Position numbers and translations under genes: made by a program | Assembly: GCF_964204645.1 (NCBI RefSeq) | Contig: NC_134026.1 | Location: forward strand, 12,490,450-12,550,449 | Length of the DNA: 60,000 nt | Direction: 5' to 3' | From: Tubulanus polymorphus | Taxonomy: Eukaryota > Nemertea > Palaeonemertea > Tubulaniformes > Tubulanidae | Part shown: piece after piece, positions 19,071 to 31,100 of the stretch | Layout: each line of letters opens with the position of its first letter | How positions within the stretch are numbered: position 1 is the first letter of the stretch | Notes under the pieces: model-generated | The model's input: the letters and a program-made list of their open reading frames with translations, nothing else | Told to the model about the DNA's origin: nothing | Databases searched by the model: none

Positions 19071-20333
19071 ATACACTAAATTAGTTTTTTTCAAAAAATA
19101 GAAGTAAAATTCTAGAAAGGAGTGTTGAACAGATACTTTCACTGCATACAGATCAGCTACATGATTTAAATGGTTCAGTTATTTTGATTGAAATTCAACA
19201 GGTAAATGATACATAGATAATTATTGCAGAGCGGAGAACTAGAGTATAGTGAATTGCAATGAGACTACACTCTAAAACACACATATACACAAAAATTGGA
19301 GGCCACAGAGCCAATACTGTTATCTATTTAAGTAACTATAATACTGAGAACATTTTGACTGATAATCCTGTAAACAGGAGGGGTACCTACGTCTATAGAA
19401 CACATTAAACAATTTCGAAATTAAACACTATAATTTCAACAAGGTATATTTCTAAAAGGAAATATACTGCGACAGGTGGTTTTGTTAAGTTATATGACAA
19501 TAAAATTAATAGGCTCAAGAAATATAAGTGTTGTAGTCCTGTAGGCATTAGTTATAAAGAATGAATGATCAATAATTAAAGAATGAACAATTGAAAGTAT
19601 GAAAATAAATGAAACAAGTTTATTTAAAAAGGAAGCACCACAATGTCAATATAACGTGTAATTAGAAAGGAAATATTACATTATTTACATAATCAAACAG
19701 AATAAAATGAAATATAAATTGTAGCAAGAGTCACCAAACATCAAGAATTAGCCTTACACTGAATGTAGGCTTATGTGTACACCTTTATGAAATTGCATCT
19801 AAATTTGAATTGTAAAAAATTAAATCTTAGCAAGAATTAGAAATATACTGTGAAGATTGGCTTGCAATATTTAAAAATGAATGTTAAGATAAGAAGTAGA
19901 AACCACATTGAACTGAACTTCAAACCTTTAAGCATGAGTAGATGTTTAAATAACATCAGAGATATATAGTTATATACAAAAATAAGCTGTAAGAATCAGA
20001 AATATCCGTAATAAGATAAGATAATTACAAACAGAACTAAATCTAGTGTCCGCACCGTCAGATAGAAGTCTATTAATTTACAAAAATACATATTAAATGT
20101 AAGAATTAAAAATCAGATTACATAATTTCATGTGAAGCTAACTCTTAAGCTTAACAGAAATTACAGTCAAGATGCAACAGTTTCATGCAAAATCAAAGAG
20201 AAATCTAGTAAGGTACAAAATATTACTCTACATGTATGAATCAGAAATCAGAGTAAAGATTGTCTTAAACTATGCAAAATTTACTCTGAAGCTTATCAAA
20301 AATTACAGTCATGATGCAACAGTTTCATGCAAA
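19071..20333. repeat. AT-rich non-coding region with degenerate direct repeats
   Basis: No gene. Near-identical stretches ATTACAGTCAWGATGCAACA with GTTTCATGCAAA occur at about 20160 and 20303, and looser relatives (AGATTACATAATTTCATG) occur upstream. They directly precede the Gypsy terminal sequence and may be part of its LTR or a local satellite. Confidence 0.5.
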
Positions 20334-20416
20334 TGTGATGTATGTAGCTTTCGGAAATTAGTTTGACTGAATGAAGACACTTCCGTTTAGAGTACAATGA
20401 ATGGCGTTAGAGTTCA

Positions 20417-21250
20417 TTGATAATCGGCCAGCAGGAAACGTCACATTCTTGGCGACGAGGAAAATTTAATATCGTTCTCCAACCGAGTGTAGAAGGAATG
20501 AGTATGGCTTCTGCTTATATCGGTTCGATAAATGAGTATTCTCCGCAAAAGGAAGAATGGAAAAACTATCAATGTAGACTCGAGGCGTGGATGAGGGTAA
20601 ATAAAATTTCAAATGAAAGCAAAACAGACGTCCTTCTATCAATGATTGGGCCTGAAACTTTCGAACTTTTAGTAAATCTAACCATGCCAAAGGCTCCTTC
20701 CGATGAAAAATACGAAGATCTCACAGCCTTGTTAGAAGCTCACCACAAACCTCCGTCCACAACAATGGGTGAACGGTACAAATTTAATATGAGGCGCCAG
20801 TCCTCGACAGAGACTTTGTCGGAATACAGTGTAGCTCTGAAGAAACTTGCTTTGTCGTGTGAGTTTGGAGTATCCCTGGAGGATCAACTCCGACGAAATC
20901 GGTTTGTCGCTGGAATTAGAAGTGAACCTATCCGCAAAAACTACTTGGTTCGTCAAAATTAGTTTGGAAAGAAGCATGCAAGGATGCCCTTGCTATGGAA
21001 ACGGCATCCCTGGTGTCAAAGCAGATGTCAGTCGGGTCGACTTCGAATCCCAGTGAAGGCGATGTTAATATGGTCAAATCGCGTACCGGTAATAATAATA
21101 GTAACTTTGGTAGAAAGCTGCAGATTAATCAACAGTGCTTTCGTTGTCACGGAACGGACATTTAGTGGACAGTTGCAGATTTCGTGGATCTGAATGTCAC
21201 AAATATAATAAAACTGGGCACATCGCGAAAGCATGTCGTACAAATTTGAA
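20417..21250 (+). pseudogene. Gypsy Gag with two zinc knuckles, frameshifted
   Basis: A capsid-like helical part is open at 20417-20962; the likely true start is MSMASAYIG at 20499. It has FELLVNLTMPKAPSD and SEYSVALKKLALSCEFG motifs. After frame changes near 20960 and 21150 come two CCHC knuckles: CFRCHG...H..C, then CHKYNKTGHIAKACR (about 21135-21240). The knuckles would bind the RNA genome during particle assembly. Several breaks rule out function. Confidence 0.8.
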
Positions 21251-23076
21251 AAACACCGATAGGAGAAAAACCGCCGCTCGTGTTAACAATCGTACAAGCA
21301 GATCGTTTCATGGTGGTGCTACTTCGTATCTTCAAGAAAATTCTGTTGCCGATACAGATAATGATTACAACACTAGTTTTGACGACTTGTACACCGTGAA
21401 TGGTAAAACTGGCAATTGTAAAAATGTAATCAAGGGTTACACTGCAGAGATAGTTAAACAGGAAACCGATGATATATTTTTCAGAGCTAGACCTACACCG
21501 TATGCATTATTAGACAAGGTATAAAACAATCTTAAAAGATCTGTTGAAATGAATGTTATGAGTACAGTTGAGACTAGCAAATACTCGAGTCCAATTGTAG
21601 TTGTCCCAAAAAGAAATGACGATGTGAGAATTTGTGGTGATTTTAAGGCGTCTATCAACAATTTCATCAATAGTGGCCTTTATCCCCTGCCCACACCAGA
21701 GGACATTTTCTCAAAACTAAGTGGATGCAAATACTTTTCAAAGATTGATCGTTCAAATGCGTATCTTCAACTGGAATTATCTGATAAGTCCAGAGAATTG
21801 TGCACTGTTAATACACCATTTGGTCTTTTTAGGTACAACCGTTTTCCATTTGGAGTCAAAACATCTCCAGTTATTTAGAGATTTATGGACAAACTACTCG
21901 TATTCCACAGGCAGCAGCAAGCCAAGACGATATATTGCTTGCTACTGTTACTGCAGAAGAACATGTGAGATTGTTGAGAGAAATTTTTAGTAGATTACGT
22001 AAACATAATGTTACTGCAAGTTCTAGTAAATCTCGGTTCTTTGTACCTGAAGTAGAGTATTTAGGTCACAATGCAGATAGTGAAGGTATTCATCCAACAT
22101 CCAAGAATGTTGAAGCTATACATGCAGTACCTACTCCTAGCAGTGTTTCTGAGTTGCGGACTTACCTTGGCATGTTAAATCATTATGGTAAATTCTTACC
22201 AAACCTGTCTACGTTATTGTATCCTTTACATCAATTTCTCAAAAAGGATGTTAAATATGTGTGGAGTTCAGAATGTGAAAAGGCATTTTTGGAGTCAAAA
22301 AGGTTGTTGACAAGTAACCAGTTATTAGTACATTTTGACCCTAAGGCAGAGCTAGTTCTAGGCTGTGATGCGAGTCCGTATGGTTTAGGTGCGATTCTTT
22401 CTAAAAAGTTTCCAGATGGCTCAGAGAAACCCATAGCATATGGTAATCGTAGTTTGACTCCTGCAGAATGCAATTACTCCCCAATTGAACGTGAGGCTCT
22501 TTCAATCATTTACGGAATCAAACACTTCCACAAATATCTATACGGTAAAAAGTTTCTGTTGGTCACTGACCACAAACCTCTTGTAACAATTTTTGGTTCG
22601 AAAACAGGGGTTCCGGCCCTGGCAGCTCTGCGTCTGCAAAGGTGGTCACTTATTTAATGGCATACGATTACGAAATTGTGCATAGAAGTGGTAAAGATCA
22701 TGAAAACTGTGATATGTTGTCTAGATTTCCTAATCATAATGCTGAGATGGAAGCAGTGGAACTGGATATTAATTATTTTACGTATTATTGTCGTTATTGT
22801 CACATTGATCACATTTCCCTGTAGTGAAAATGTTCATGTAAATAGTAGTCGTGAAGATGATGTAGACAATCGACAAGATGATATGCCTAGTGTTACTGTA
22901 CCAGTGATACCTCCAGTCAATACTGATCTGGGTACTCAACAAGGTTTAAACCCAGATGTTGAGAGTGGAGTTAGAAGCTCAGGTGATTTGGTTGAAGTTT
23001 CTGATCAACCCCAAGCCCATAGTGTTCCTTTAACTGTCAGGAAATCCTGTCGTGTTTCTGTACACCTAAGAGGCTG
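21250..23076 (+). pseudogene. Gypsy Pol (RT and RNase H), integrase deleted
   Basis: RT blocks are VVVPKRNDDVRICGDFK (near 21600), YFSKIDRSNAYLQLEL (near 21735) and FGLFRYNRFPFGV (near 21820). The YVDD region near 21890-21950 is disrupted by a deletion and frameshift, leaving ILLATVTAEEH. Thumb, EYLGH and RNase H follow: LVLGCDASPYGLGAIL (22350), EREALSIIYGIKHFH (22490), TDHKPL (22565), RSGKDHENCDMLSR (22684). Integrase is absent; the frame near 22850-23076 looks like the usual polyprotein tail (RKSCRVS). Confidence 0.85.
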
Positions 23077-23503
23077 ATCGAAGAAACTTAAATGTGGATT
23101 TCCTGGGTTTTATTATGTCAGTTTTTCTTATAATTACATTTTAAGATGTTAATATGGAGCTTATGCATTTTAAGATAACTCCTAGTTCTTTTAACTAGTG
23201 TGGAGGAGTGTGATGTATGTAGCTTTCGGTTAGAAACCAAGAGTGAAGGTTACACAATATGATGCAAAACCAGATCTAGGCTAAAAAAGCCAAATCAGAG
23301 ACAATGCTAGTCAAGTATTAAAATGAACTCTAAGAAATATATGTAGAAAGCAGTCAAAATGTAAAAAGTTAAAACATAACCAGATGAAGATTACACAATA
23401 TCATACAAAACCAGATCTCGGCTTAAAAAGATTGAGTAGTGAAGATTTTCAATATTTCTAAATTAGACGAAAATTGTCGGAAGCATTCGGAATAGTTTAT
23501 GAT

Positions 23504-26483
23504 TTATGCTGTTATCTGCTTTTTGGTAAGTGGCTCATCTCGGTGAATGAAACAATTTTTGACAATACAAGAGTCGAAATTGCCACTGATCTGAATAGGA
23601 GTTTGGTTTGAGATGGCTTTGAGAAGTAATTCGCGGATGTTTTCGACGGACCATTCAATATTGTCTTGAAGATCGCTTATCAATTGATTTAATTGCTGGT
23701 GGAACATAGTCCACACTTTCAACTCATTGTTGATAATGAAACCAAGTTTTACTCGATAAATCATCAGTCCTGTGTTTGGTGAATATTGTAAGCATTTAGG
23801 GCACTTATTCGTATCGTCAAGTTTCTTGCGCAAGCAGTTTTTTCGCAGACAGGTATAATATGAATAAACTGAATCTAAAGCGACTGGAATAGCTCTGTGG
23901 TAATGAATGTTAGATTCAGATGCTGCAGGACAATCACCTTCGTCGGAGAGATCATCTGTATCAGAGATGTTAGCAATATCAGGATACACTTGTGGAGATA
24001 ATATCTGAAAGTGAAGAAACAAAAGTAAAAGGTGACTGTTATGTTCTATCATATAAGAAATGACATAGTTAAATATTTGTTGATACTAGTAGTGTAATAA
24101 TCATGATCCATGTAGGTCAATAAATGACTAATTAGAATATCTGTATCAAAGAGATTAGGTATGAAAGAACAAGATATTATCTCCAAGGAAGCGTTCATTG
24201 CTTTTGCAAGTATGGTTTTTTTGTTAAAAGACGTTTTATGGCAATTCTTTATATTCACAATATCTCCGGGTGAAACAGATGACGATGCTACAGGAGGCCA
24301 CAAAGATATTTTACACGAAGTAGATTGATCCTTTATGTGAAGATTTCTTAATTCTATTTCTTCCCGGGTTTTGCGGTTCGTAACTGTTTTGGTTGGAGTA
24401 ACCTGAAAAATAAGTATTGAAATTGGAAGATGTATCATACTGCAGTATGACAATGATAAAAATAAATGGGTAGTATTATACTACTAGTAGAACTCGGTTA
24501 AGTCAAATCACTAGGGACCAGCAAATTTTGCCACAATTATACAAAAACAAAAATGATGTGGTCTCATTTGAATAGAAATAACCTAGAGGGGACTGGAATT
24601 TTAGTCTTTAATCAGTGAACATCTGAATTAAAGTGATCTGAATTAAACAAGTTATATATACTGTATGAGAAATACATTGTCCTTATGTAATAATGGTAGA
24701 AGGAATATGAAACATTATCATTTTTGAAATACAGGTGTGTATAATCTATTTCAAGTAGACTTGAGAGAACATCGGGTGTCCTAGGCCACATGATGTCATC
24801 TCAAGTCAACTTGAAATAGACCTTTAGAGTAAAAGATTAAAGCAGTTAAAAGTTAATGATATGTTAATGATACACAAATATTGAGGACATACTTTATGTT
24901 AGTATGGAAAGATGGCAGCACCAATCAAGAAGTAGAAAAGTGAATACAATAGCATGTAATTTTCCAAAAACAGAGGGTTATACACGGGTGGATAATACCT
25001 GATTTTAATCTCAAATCATCAATGACAAAACCCAATTGTTCATCATAGCTTTTAATCAAATTAAACTTGTGTTCCCTTTTTATATAAGAAGTTAAGCCAA
25101 TGAGCTTATTTTGTATGGATTTTTAGGCAGAATAATTGATTAAAATGATAATCAATAGTGAAGGGTGGCTACATATTGGCAGAAAAGATGCTTATATTCA
25201 GAAACAAGAGGACTTCAAAGTCCTGGGGTTCGAAGAAGCAAAGTCTGATGTACAAATAATAAATTACATAGAAGAATGGCAAATTATGAAAAGAAATTGA
25301 TATTCCATTAGAAAAGTTTGCTTAAAAAAATTCAATTTGTTTTCCATTTGCATTGCGCACGTGGTAAATGATATGCTTTGTAATTATATTAAGGTGTAAT
25401 AAAGTTATTTTGAATTGAATTTTGAATTTGAATTGTTTATATCTGACGTAATCGATAAAATTTTGCGCGCAGCTGATCTTGCCTGCCAATCAACATAATT
25501 GGTCTACACTAAAAATACGCTTACTTGAAAAACTATGTAGTGTATCAATCTAGAATTTTCGGCACAATATCCGATGCTAAATACCTTACTTTAAAGGTTG
25601 ATTTGGTGAAAATCGGATCACAAATATCTCTAACATTTCGTTCTTAACTTTTGAAGTGGAAGCCGGTGTCGGCATCAACGTGTGTATGTCTGTACGTACG
25701 GGTACTGGCGCTTTAACAGGCTCAGCATTGATGGTGTATTTATGCGCTAGTCGTTGTAATGATTTGTTTTGACCAACCGCTAAATCGGCATTCATTACGC
25801 ATGATTTTAGAAAATGATATTATTCAGAGTATTTGAATATATCTATCAAGATAATTATAATATTCTTAAGACAAGTGAATTACGTATGTGGACGTATTTC
25901 ATTGAGGCGTATCACTCAATCTGAAAAAAAATCTTCCGATCCTGTCACGTGACTTCATGACTGCAACTTGACGATAGCTTAGGTTCTCGTTCTTCGAACC
26001 AATAAGCAATAGAAAGGCAAAATAGAATCATCGAAAAAATTAGTAGCAATTTACCTTCGTTTCTTTAACACAAATGCTGCTCTTTCTCGGAGATGACATG
26101 GCTTCAGCGATTGAAGTAAAAGAAGACGAAGAAAGCAGCATCAGTTCAGTGATGGAGGCAGGAACATCCAATGATGGTCTCTCCAGACAAGTGGACTTAG
26201 ATGTGAGAATTATAGTTTCGTCTTTGAACAGATAATTAGTCAGTAATACAGTTTTAAGCTCACGCAGTAGTGAAAATGCAGCTTGTTTGTAGTACACAAT
26301 GACAATGAGAGTTTGGTTATCAGTGGCAGTGCATTCTTTTATCGCTCGGAGGTTGCCTTGTCGATCAGTAAAGTGATTTGAGTTGTTTTCCTTGACAATA
26401 GTTAATTGGATTGGTTTAGAGATGAGATCATCAAGGTCATGGTTGTCCAGTTTAGATAAGTCTTCAATTTTGAATAAATCCAT
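23504..26483 (-). CDS. Probable spliced host gene, OB-fold/RPA-like nucleic-acid-binding protein (three exons, approximate)
   Basis: Three minus-strand coding blocks have splice-like edges. Block 1 is about 26483-26055, with acceptor TTTCAG before ATGGATTTATTC and donor GTAAAT; it is a whole number of codons. Block 2 is about 24402 down to near 24087, with acceptor TTTTTCAG. Block 3 is 24004-23504, with acceptor CTTTCAG. The block 2/3 donor could not be placed in phase. Block 2 reads like an OB-fold strand set (KISLWPPVASSSVSPGDIVN); block 3 has a four-Cys zinc site (CLRKNCLRKKLDDTNKCPKC). Both are typical of RPA1-like ssDNA-binding proteins. The 1.6 kb between blocks 1 and 2 would be an intron. 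Could also be a domesticated or transposon-borne RPA; the exact family is uncertain. Confidence 0.5.
24410..26050. other. Probable intron of the OB-fold gene with old repeat debris
   Basis: No convincing coding. A LINE-like 3' tail (GTAATAAAGTTATTTTGAAT with TTGAA repeats) ends near 25436. A 69-codon minus ORF at 25586-25795 is unassigned. Confidence 0.35.
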
Positions 26484-26859
26484 CTGAAAGATGTGAATAT
26501 AGAATAGAATCAAATCAAATAGTTTAATACTACAAAGAATATATAACCACATGTTAATAATATAGGTAAGTAGACCATGCATAAGTTGGACACGTGAATG
26601 TCGAAAAAATGCATAGGGATCATTCATTTATTATGTAACGCAGTCTCAAATGTTTTGTGACTTTCTCAAAATGTATCAAAAATTTAACTAATTTTTAGTT
26701 CATAAGTCCTCAAATATTCATAAATGAACAGTTAAAAATTGTTGAAACATGTCGACTCTGCCGTAAATCAACCTATTAACAGTCCGGAATTTGGGATAAT
26801 ATTGGGCTCTAGAGAACATAATGCCCCCGCTGTCTTCACATTTACAGAAAAGATTACAG

Positions 26860-27080
26860 GAATATTCCTCCCAATGTCAATCGATGGAAACTTGACCAAG
26901 GGGTCCGATATTTTAACAATTGACTTTGGGAGGAATATTCCTCCCAAGGTCAAATGAAGAGAATTTGACCTTCAGGTCTGATATTCAAAGTATCGACTTC
27001 GGGAGGAATGTTCCTCCAAATGTCAAACGAAGGAAACTGGACCTGGTCTGTTATTCGAAATATAGACTTTGGGATGAATG
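26860..27080. repeat. Subterminal palindrome units, left side
   Basis: About 75-85 bp units, each with GGGAGGAATATTCCTCCC or a variant (26863, 26927, 27000, 27061), separated by CAATSGATGGAAAC-type spacers. They mirror the right-side array. Confidence 0.75.
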
Positions 27081-27539
27081 TTCTTGAAAACCATTAAACG
27101 CTAAAAACCTGAGCTTTTAGAATTATAGGTATATATATATTAATTATATTGGTGTAATAATTGTTTTAATAAGTAGTATACTATAGCGACGACACCAGAC
27201 ATATTAAGGCAATTTGAGTGATAATGTACACGGTATTTGAGGGTCTGCGACGAATGATTTTTAGAAAGTTGAATAGCTGTAGTGCAGGTTCTAATAATGA
27301 TCCTAATATAGTCTAGTTATAGTCAATATGACTAGTTTTTCTTCATTGATTGACGTTGGGAGGTCTAGATCAAATTATATTGTTAATAAAATCAATTATT
27401 TTACAACTGCAAATTCACATTTGATATTGATAGTGTGCTTTGCATGAGTATAAAATTAACACAAGCTGAAAGAATCGAAATTTAAATACGTGGATGATAA
27501 AAATCAAGTTAAAAGGTGTAGGGGCGGAGAGATCTGGCG

Positions 27540-27848
27540 AAAAAAAAACAGTAATGGGCGCAAAATGGACCCGTGCCTAATTACCCGACCAAAAACGACG
27601 GACCAGACCTGAGTCAAATTAAGCGTGTTCATTCAAACTGGTTCTGGAAGTCAGTCACTTCGCTTCGTTTAAGTATGGACTCGTTTTAGATTCCATGGTT
27701 TAAGCATTGTTTAGTAACGAATGAATGGGTTTGAATTTGAATGTGAAATGAATTTGAACATGAAAATCGGCGCGCTCTTTGGTAAGCCATGCGTAAAATT
27801 TAAGTCGGACCTGATTCGAGCCAATTTAGCCCCTACAAATCGTCTCTA
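27540..27848. repeat. Decayed copy of the adjacent GGCCC-rich MITE
   Basis: Follows the same order of motifs as 27849-28160 (ACCAAAAACGACGGACCAGA, then the CACTTCGCTT block, then GCGCGCTCTTTGGTAAG) with many mismatches. It lies immediately next to the better copy. Confidence 0.55.
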
Positions 27849-28160
27849 TAGCCGCGATCACACGTGTATTTTTGCCCCGGGCCAAATTTGGCCCGGAACA
27901 ACTGTTCACACGGGTGCCAAATGGGCCCGAGCCTTTTTGGCCCGGACCAAATTTGGCCCGACCAAAACGTCGGACCAGGCCCGAGCACCAGACAAATGAC
28001 TGCGTTTGAATTGCAACTAGCACCGTAAATGATCCACTTCGCTTTTAGTATCGAGTGAATGGTTTGCGTGTGAACGCGCTCTCTAATTACCAAATTTGGC
28101 CCGAGCCTGATCGGTGCTAATTTGGCCCGGGCCAAATCGTCTCCGTGTGATCGCGGCTTA
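27849..28160. mobile_element. MITE, 312 bp, ends TAGCCGCGATCACAC / inverted
   Basis: TAGCCGCGATCACAC at 27849 is inverted as GTGTGATCGCGGCTTA at 28160. The interior is rich in TTTGGCCCGG and its inverse. The ORFs seen across it are by-products of the GC-rich repeat. TA at the edge may be the target duplication. Confidence 0.75.
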
Positions 28161-31100
28161 TGTGGGTCATGATTGATGAGAGAAATCTTTCCCTTTGTTT
28201 GCAAATTAGCCATTGTCCTAGTTTTAACTTCTGATTTGTAACCTGTATAGGGGTTTATATTTCTGTTTGTACTCTTTCATAGAAATACGGCAGATATCAA
28301 ATGGAATCTTTGATTAAAGACACTGTAGACCGGTACACACCATCCATCCGACCTAGCATCCGCAATTATCTCATTAATGAGATGATTGCTCGTAGATCCG
28401 ACAGCTACGTTTTACAACTAGAAATATATTAGATCAGATTCCTAATAATAAAATCATTACTATTAAGAAAATGTTATTAATTATGAATAAATTCAAAAAA
28501 ATTGACAAAATATATTGCTTTGAATGGTCTTTAGATATTGGATAGGGCGATTTTGAATTATTTTTGGGGAATTTTATCGAGAAGCTCAAACTCTCTAAGG
28601 CGATAAAGTGTTTAAGGCAGATCTTTCCCGTTTATGATCCCACCATATGAATTGCTCATGAAACTATTATGTATAAACACCTCACAATTAACGTAATGGC
28701 TCAGTGACGTCCTGTTGCACAAGCTATATTACACCGTGATAAAAAGCCTATTATAGTCGAGTTGGATTTCTCGATGTATAAATGCAGGGAGGGTCGGGAG
28801 CTTTATGTTCAATAACATTAGGTTCCAATGTTTGCTCTATGGATTTCAAAATAAAAGAAAAATCTACGTTTAAACGTGATATCTGTTTCATTACTCGTGA
28901 TATATCGGGGAATCTCTGCAATAAAATTGGACGATTTCAAAAATATTACAAAATGAGCAAATTGCGATTCTTAGTGATTTTTGCTAACAGTATGGATTCT
29001 AGCGTATATGCGGATTTGTGTGATATGTAATAAGTATCGTAGCGAATAATCAATGAGAAAAGTATCTACCGTAGCTAGATATGACAATTAAAAATCCTAT
29101 ATCCAGAATATCTCCCTCAAAATACCTTCATCCGTTCAAAAAAAGAACCCCTGGTAAAGATTTCCTATGTAGAAATCTAAAAAATCTAAACCCTAGGGTA
29201 AACATACCCTGGGTAAAAATCCCCAAAATATTCATATTTGGTGATTGTCAAGAACATTTCAAAGCACGATGTTTCTCGAATTTGCAATGAGACTGAAATA
29301 TGTTTGAACTTTTAAATGAAATCTTTCGTTGCGATAAATTCTTACGGATAAAATAATTTGTAAGAATTAATAAGAGTAATAAACTTGTATTTGTAATATC
29401 TTAAGATTCGAACTGGAATATTTTTGAACTGCGGACTCTCGTTAACTTGCGGTATATTTCAGCTGTGCGATGCCATGAATTATTAGAAATAACGTACTTT
29501 TGATATTAAATATTTTAGATTCAAGCTAGTGTAATATATTGGAAATGTGCGATGAACCACTTTACTAAGATGTGCAATAACTACATGTATATGTACTAAT
29601 TTAGTATCAATGAAACGTTAATTTGTAGTATGTTTTAATTTAAATAGCATAGTTTCTATGGGCATATTGATATCCTTATATTGTTTGACAGTAAAATATG
29701 AATAAATTGGATATACGTATCAATAATACGAATTAATTGACCTTAAGATAGTATCTACTTATAATCCCTTCAAAGGGAGGGGATTACCTACTTTGAACAA
29801 TTGGGGATTTTTACCGAGGCGATTTTTACCTAGGGGATTTTTACTCGCTTACTTAGATGTTTTGAATTATTGACTTAGTTATTTTATTAAGTTTAATTTC
29901 ATCACTAGTAAGTTTATTCATTGACCACTTGCATGATAGTTCTTGATATATTCTTTATATGCAATGACATGAAATGTAAGTTCATCACATTTCTGAACTC
30001 ATTAATACCTATTTTTATGGTCTTAAGCCCCATGAAAAATATATGATATCATTAAATTGAAAGCTTAATGTTTTATTAACATTGGCAGTAGTTCTCATAA
30101 ATTTTCCTTGGCCTTTTTTCCGCGGCCATCTTTTCCTTGGCCATTTTTTCCTCGGCAAATTTCCTTGGCCATTTTTTCCTTGGCCATTCTTTCCTGGCCA
30201 TTTTTCCTTGGCCATTTTTCCAACATTCTGGGTTTTTTTTACCGCTAACCCTTAGCAATGCACTGTAATGAACAATTTACTTTGTTTTGCTAAATTAACT
30301 ACTTGTAATCAATTCAATATAGAACTGTGGTCGACCCTAACAAAGAGTCCGGCGTGCTATTCTAAACTTCAGTGGACAAAAATCTCTTTCTAAAAATTAT
30401 AGTGCTAAGATATTCCTAGTCTTCATCCTTCAGCATGGACTCTAGGCCTGGATATATTTCGGATTTATTAAATGGTAGCATGCGTGTGTAGAACGTTTGG
30501 GCGAAGGTATTATCCCCCGGTATCACGCATAAAACAAACAGAAAACATATTTTCATACATAGGTCATCGCATTATAGAAATTGAACTGTTGACAAGTTGT
30601 ATTAAATCTCCTCTATAGATGAAACACTTTTAAGGAAAATGCATTATGTTTGTTGTTTCTTTATAACTACTATTGACTGTGCGCCTCGGGCTCAGTCAAC
30701 TCGCCATCTCCATGATTGAAATATTTGATTAGGCAGTCCTATCAAAAGTGGCGTAAATTCATACAAGCGAATAATTTGTTGTTTCCAAAGGTTTTTGTTA
30801 CCGGCTCGTCTACACGGTAATGGTCGAAATTCCCCAGTAAAAATCACCTAAGAATACCCATTAAAGAGCTTATGATTTGCTGCGGCTGGCATGTTTTCGT
30901 TTGTATTGCAAAATTAAGTCCAAAATAACTGGAATCGTTTTAAAAGGATTTCTGTGAAAATTTTCAATTTTTCCCCACACGTCAACAAGTGCCTTTCGAA
31001 TCAAGATAGATTCCTCATGCGTAAAAACGATTGTAGCAATTTTTTTCAGTTTTATTTATCTATGGTTTGATACGTCAAGATTTCAGTAAAAAGGGCAACA

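Larger units (their letters stand above)
20334..23480 (+). mobile_element. Deleted Gypsy-type LTR retrotransposon
   Basis: TGTGATGTATGTAGC begins at 20334 and again at 23209 just after a purine tract (GTGGAGGAG). These mark the starts of the two LTRs; the match is short because both LTRs are truncated or rearranged. TTGGCGACGAGG near 20450 is a usual Gypsy primer-binding region. Gag, then RT and RNase H follow. The integrase region is missing between about 22760 and 22850. Direct repeats (TACACAATATSATRCAAAAC) lie at about 23250 and 23390. Confidence 0.8.

Noticed and set aside
27721-28213. Overlapping ORFs on both strands rich in Gly/Pro/Arg
   Set aside because: They are generated by the GGCCC-rich MITE repeats.
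30015-30258. Minus-strand Lys/Gly/Pro-rich ORFs
   Set aside because: Translation of a 15-bp minisatellite, not a protein gene.
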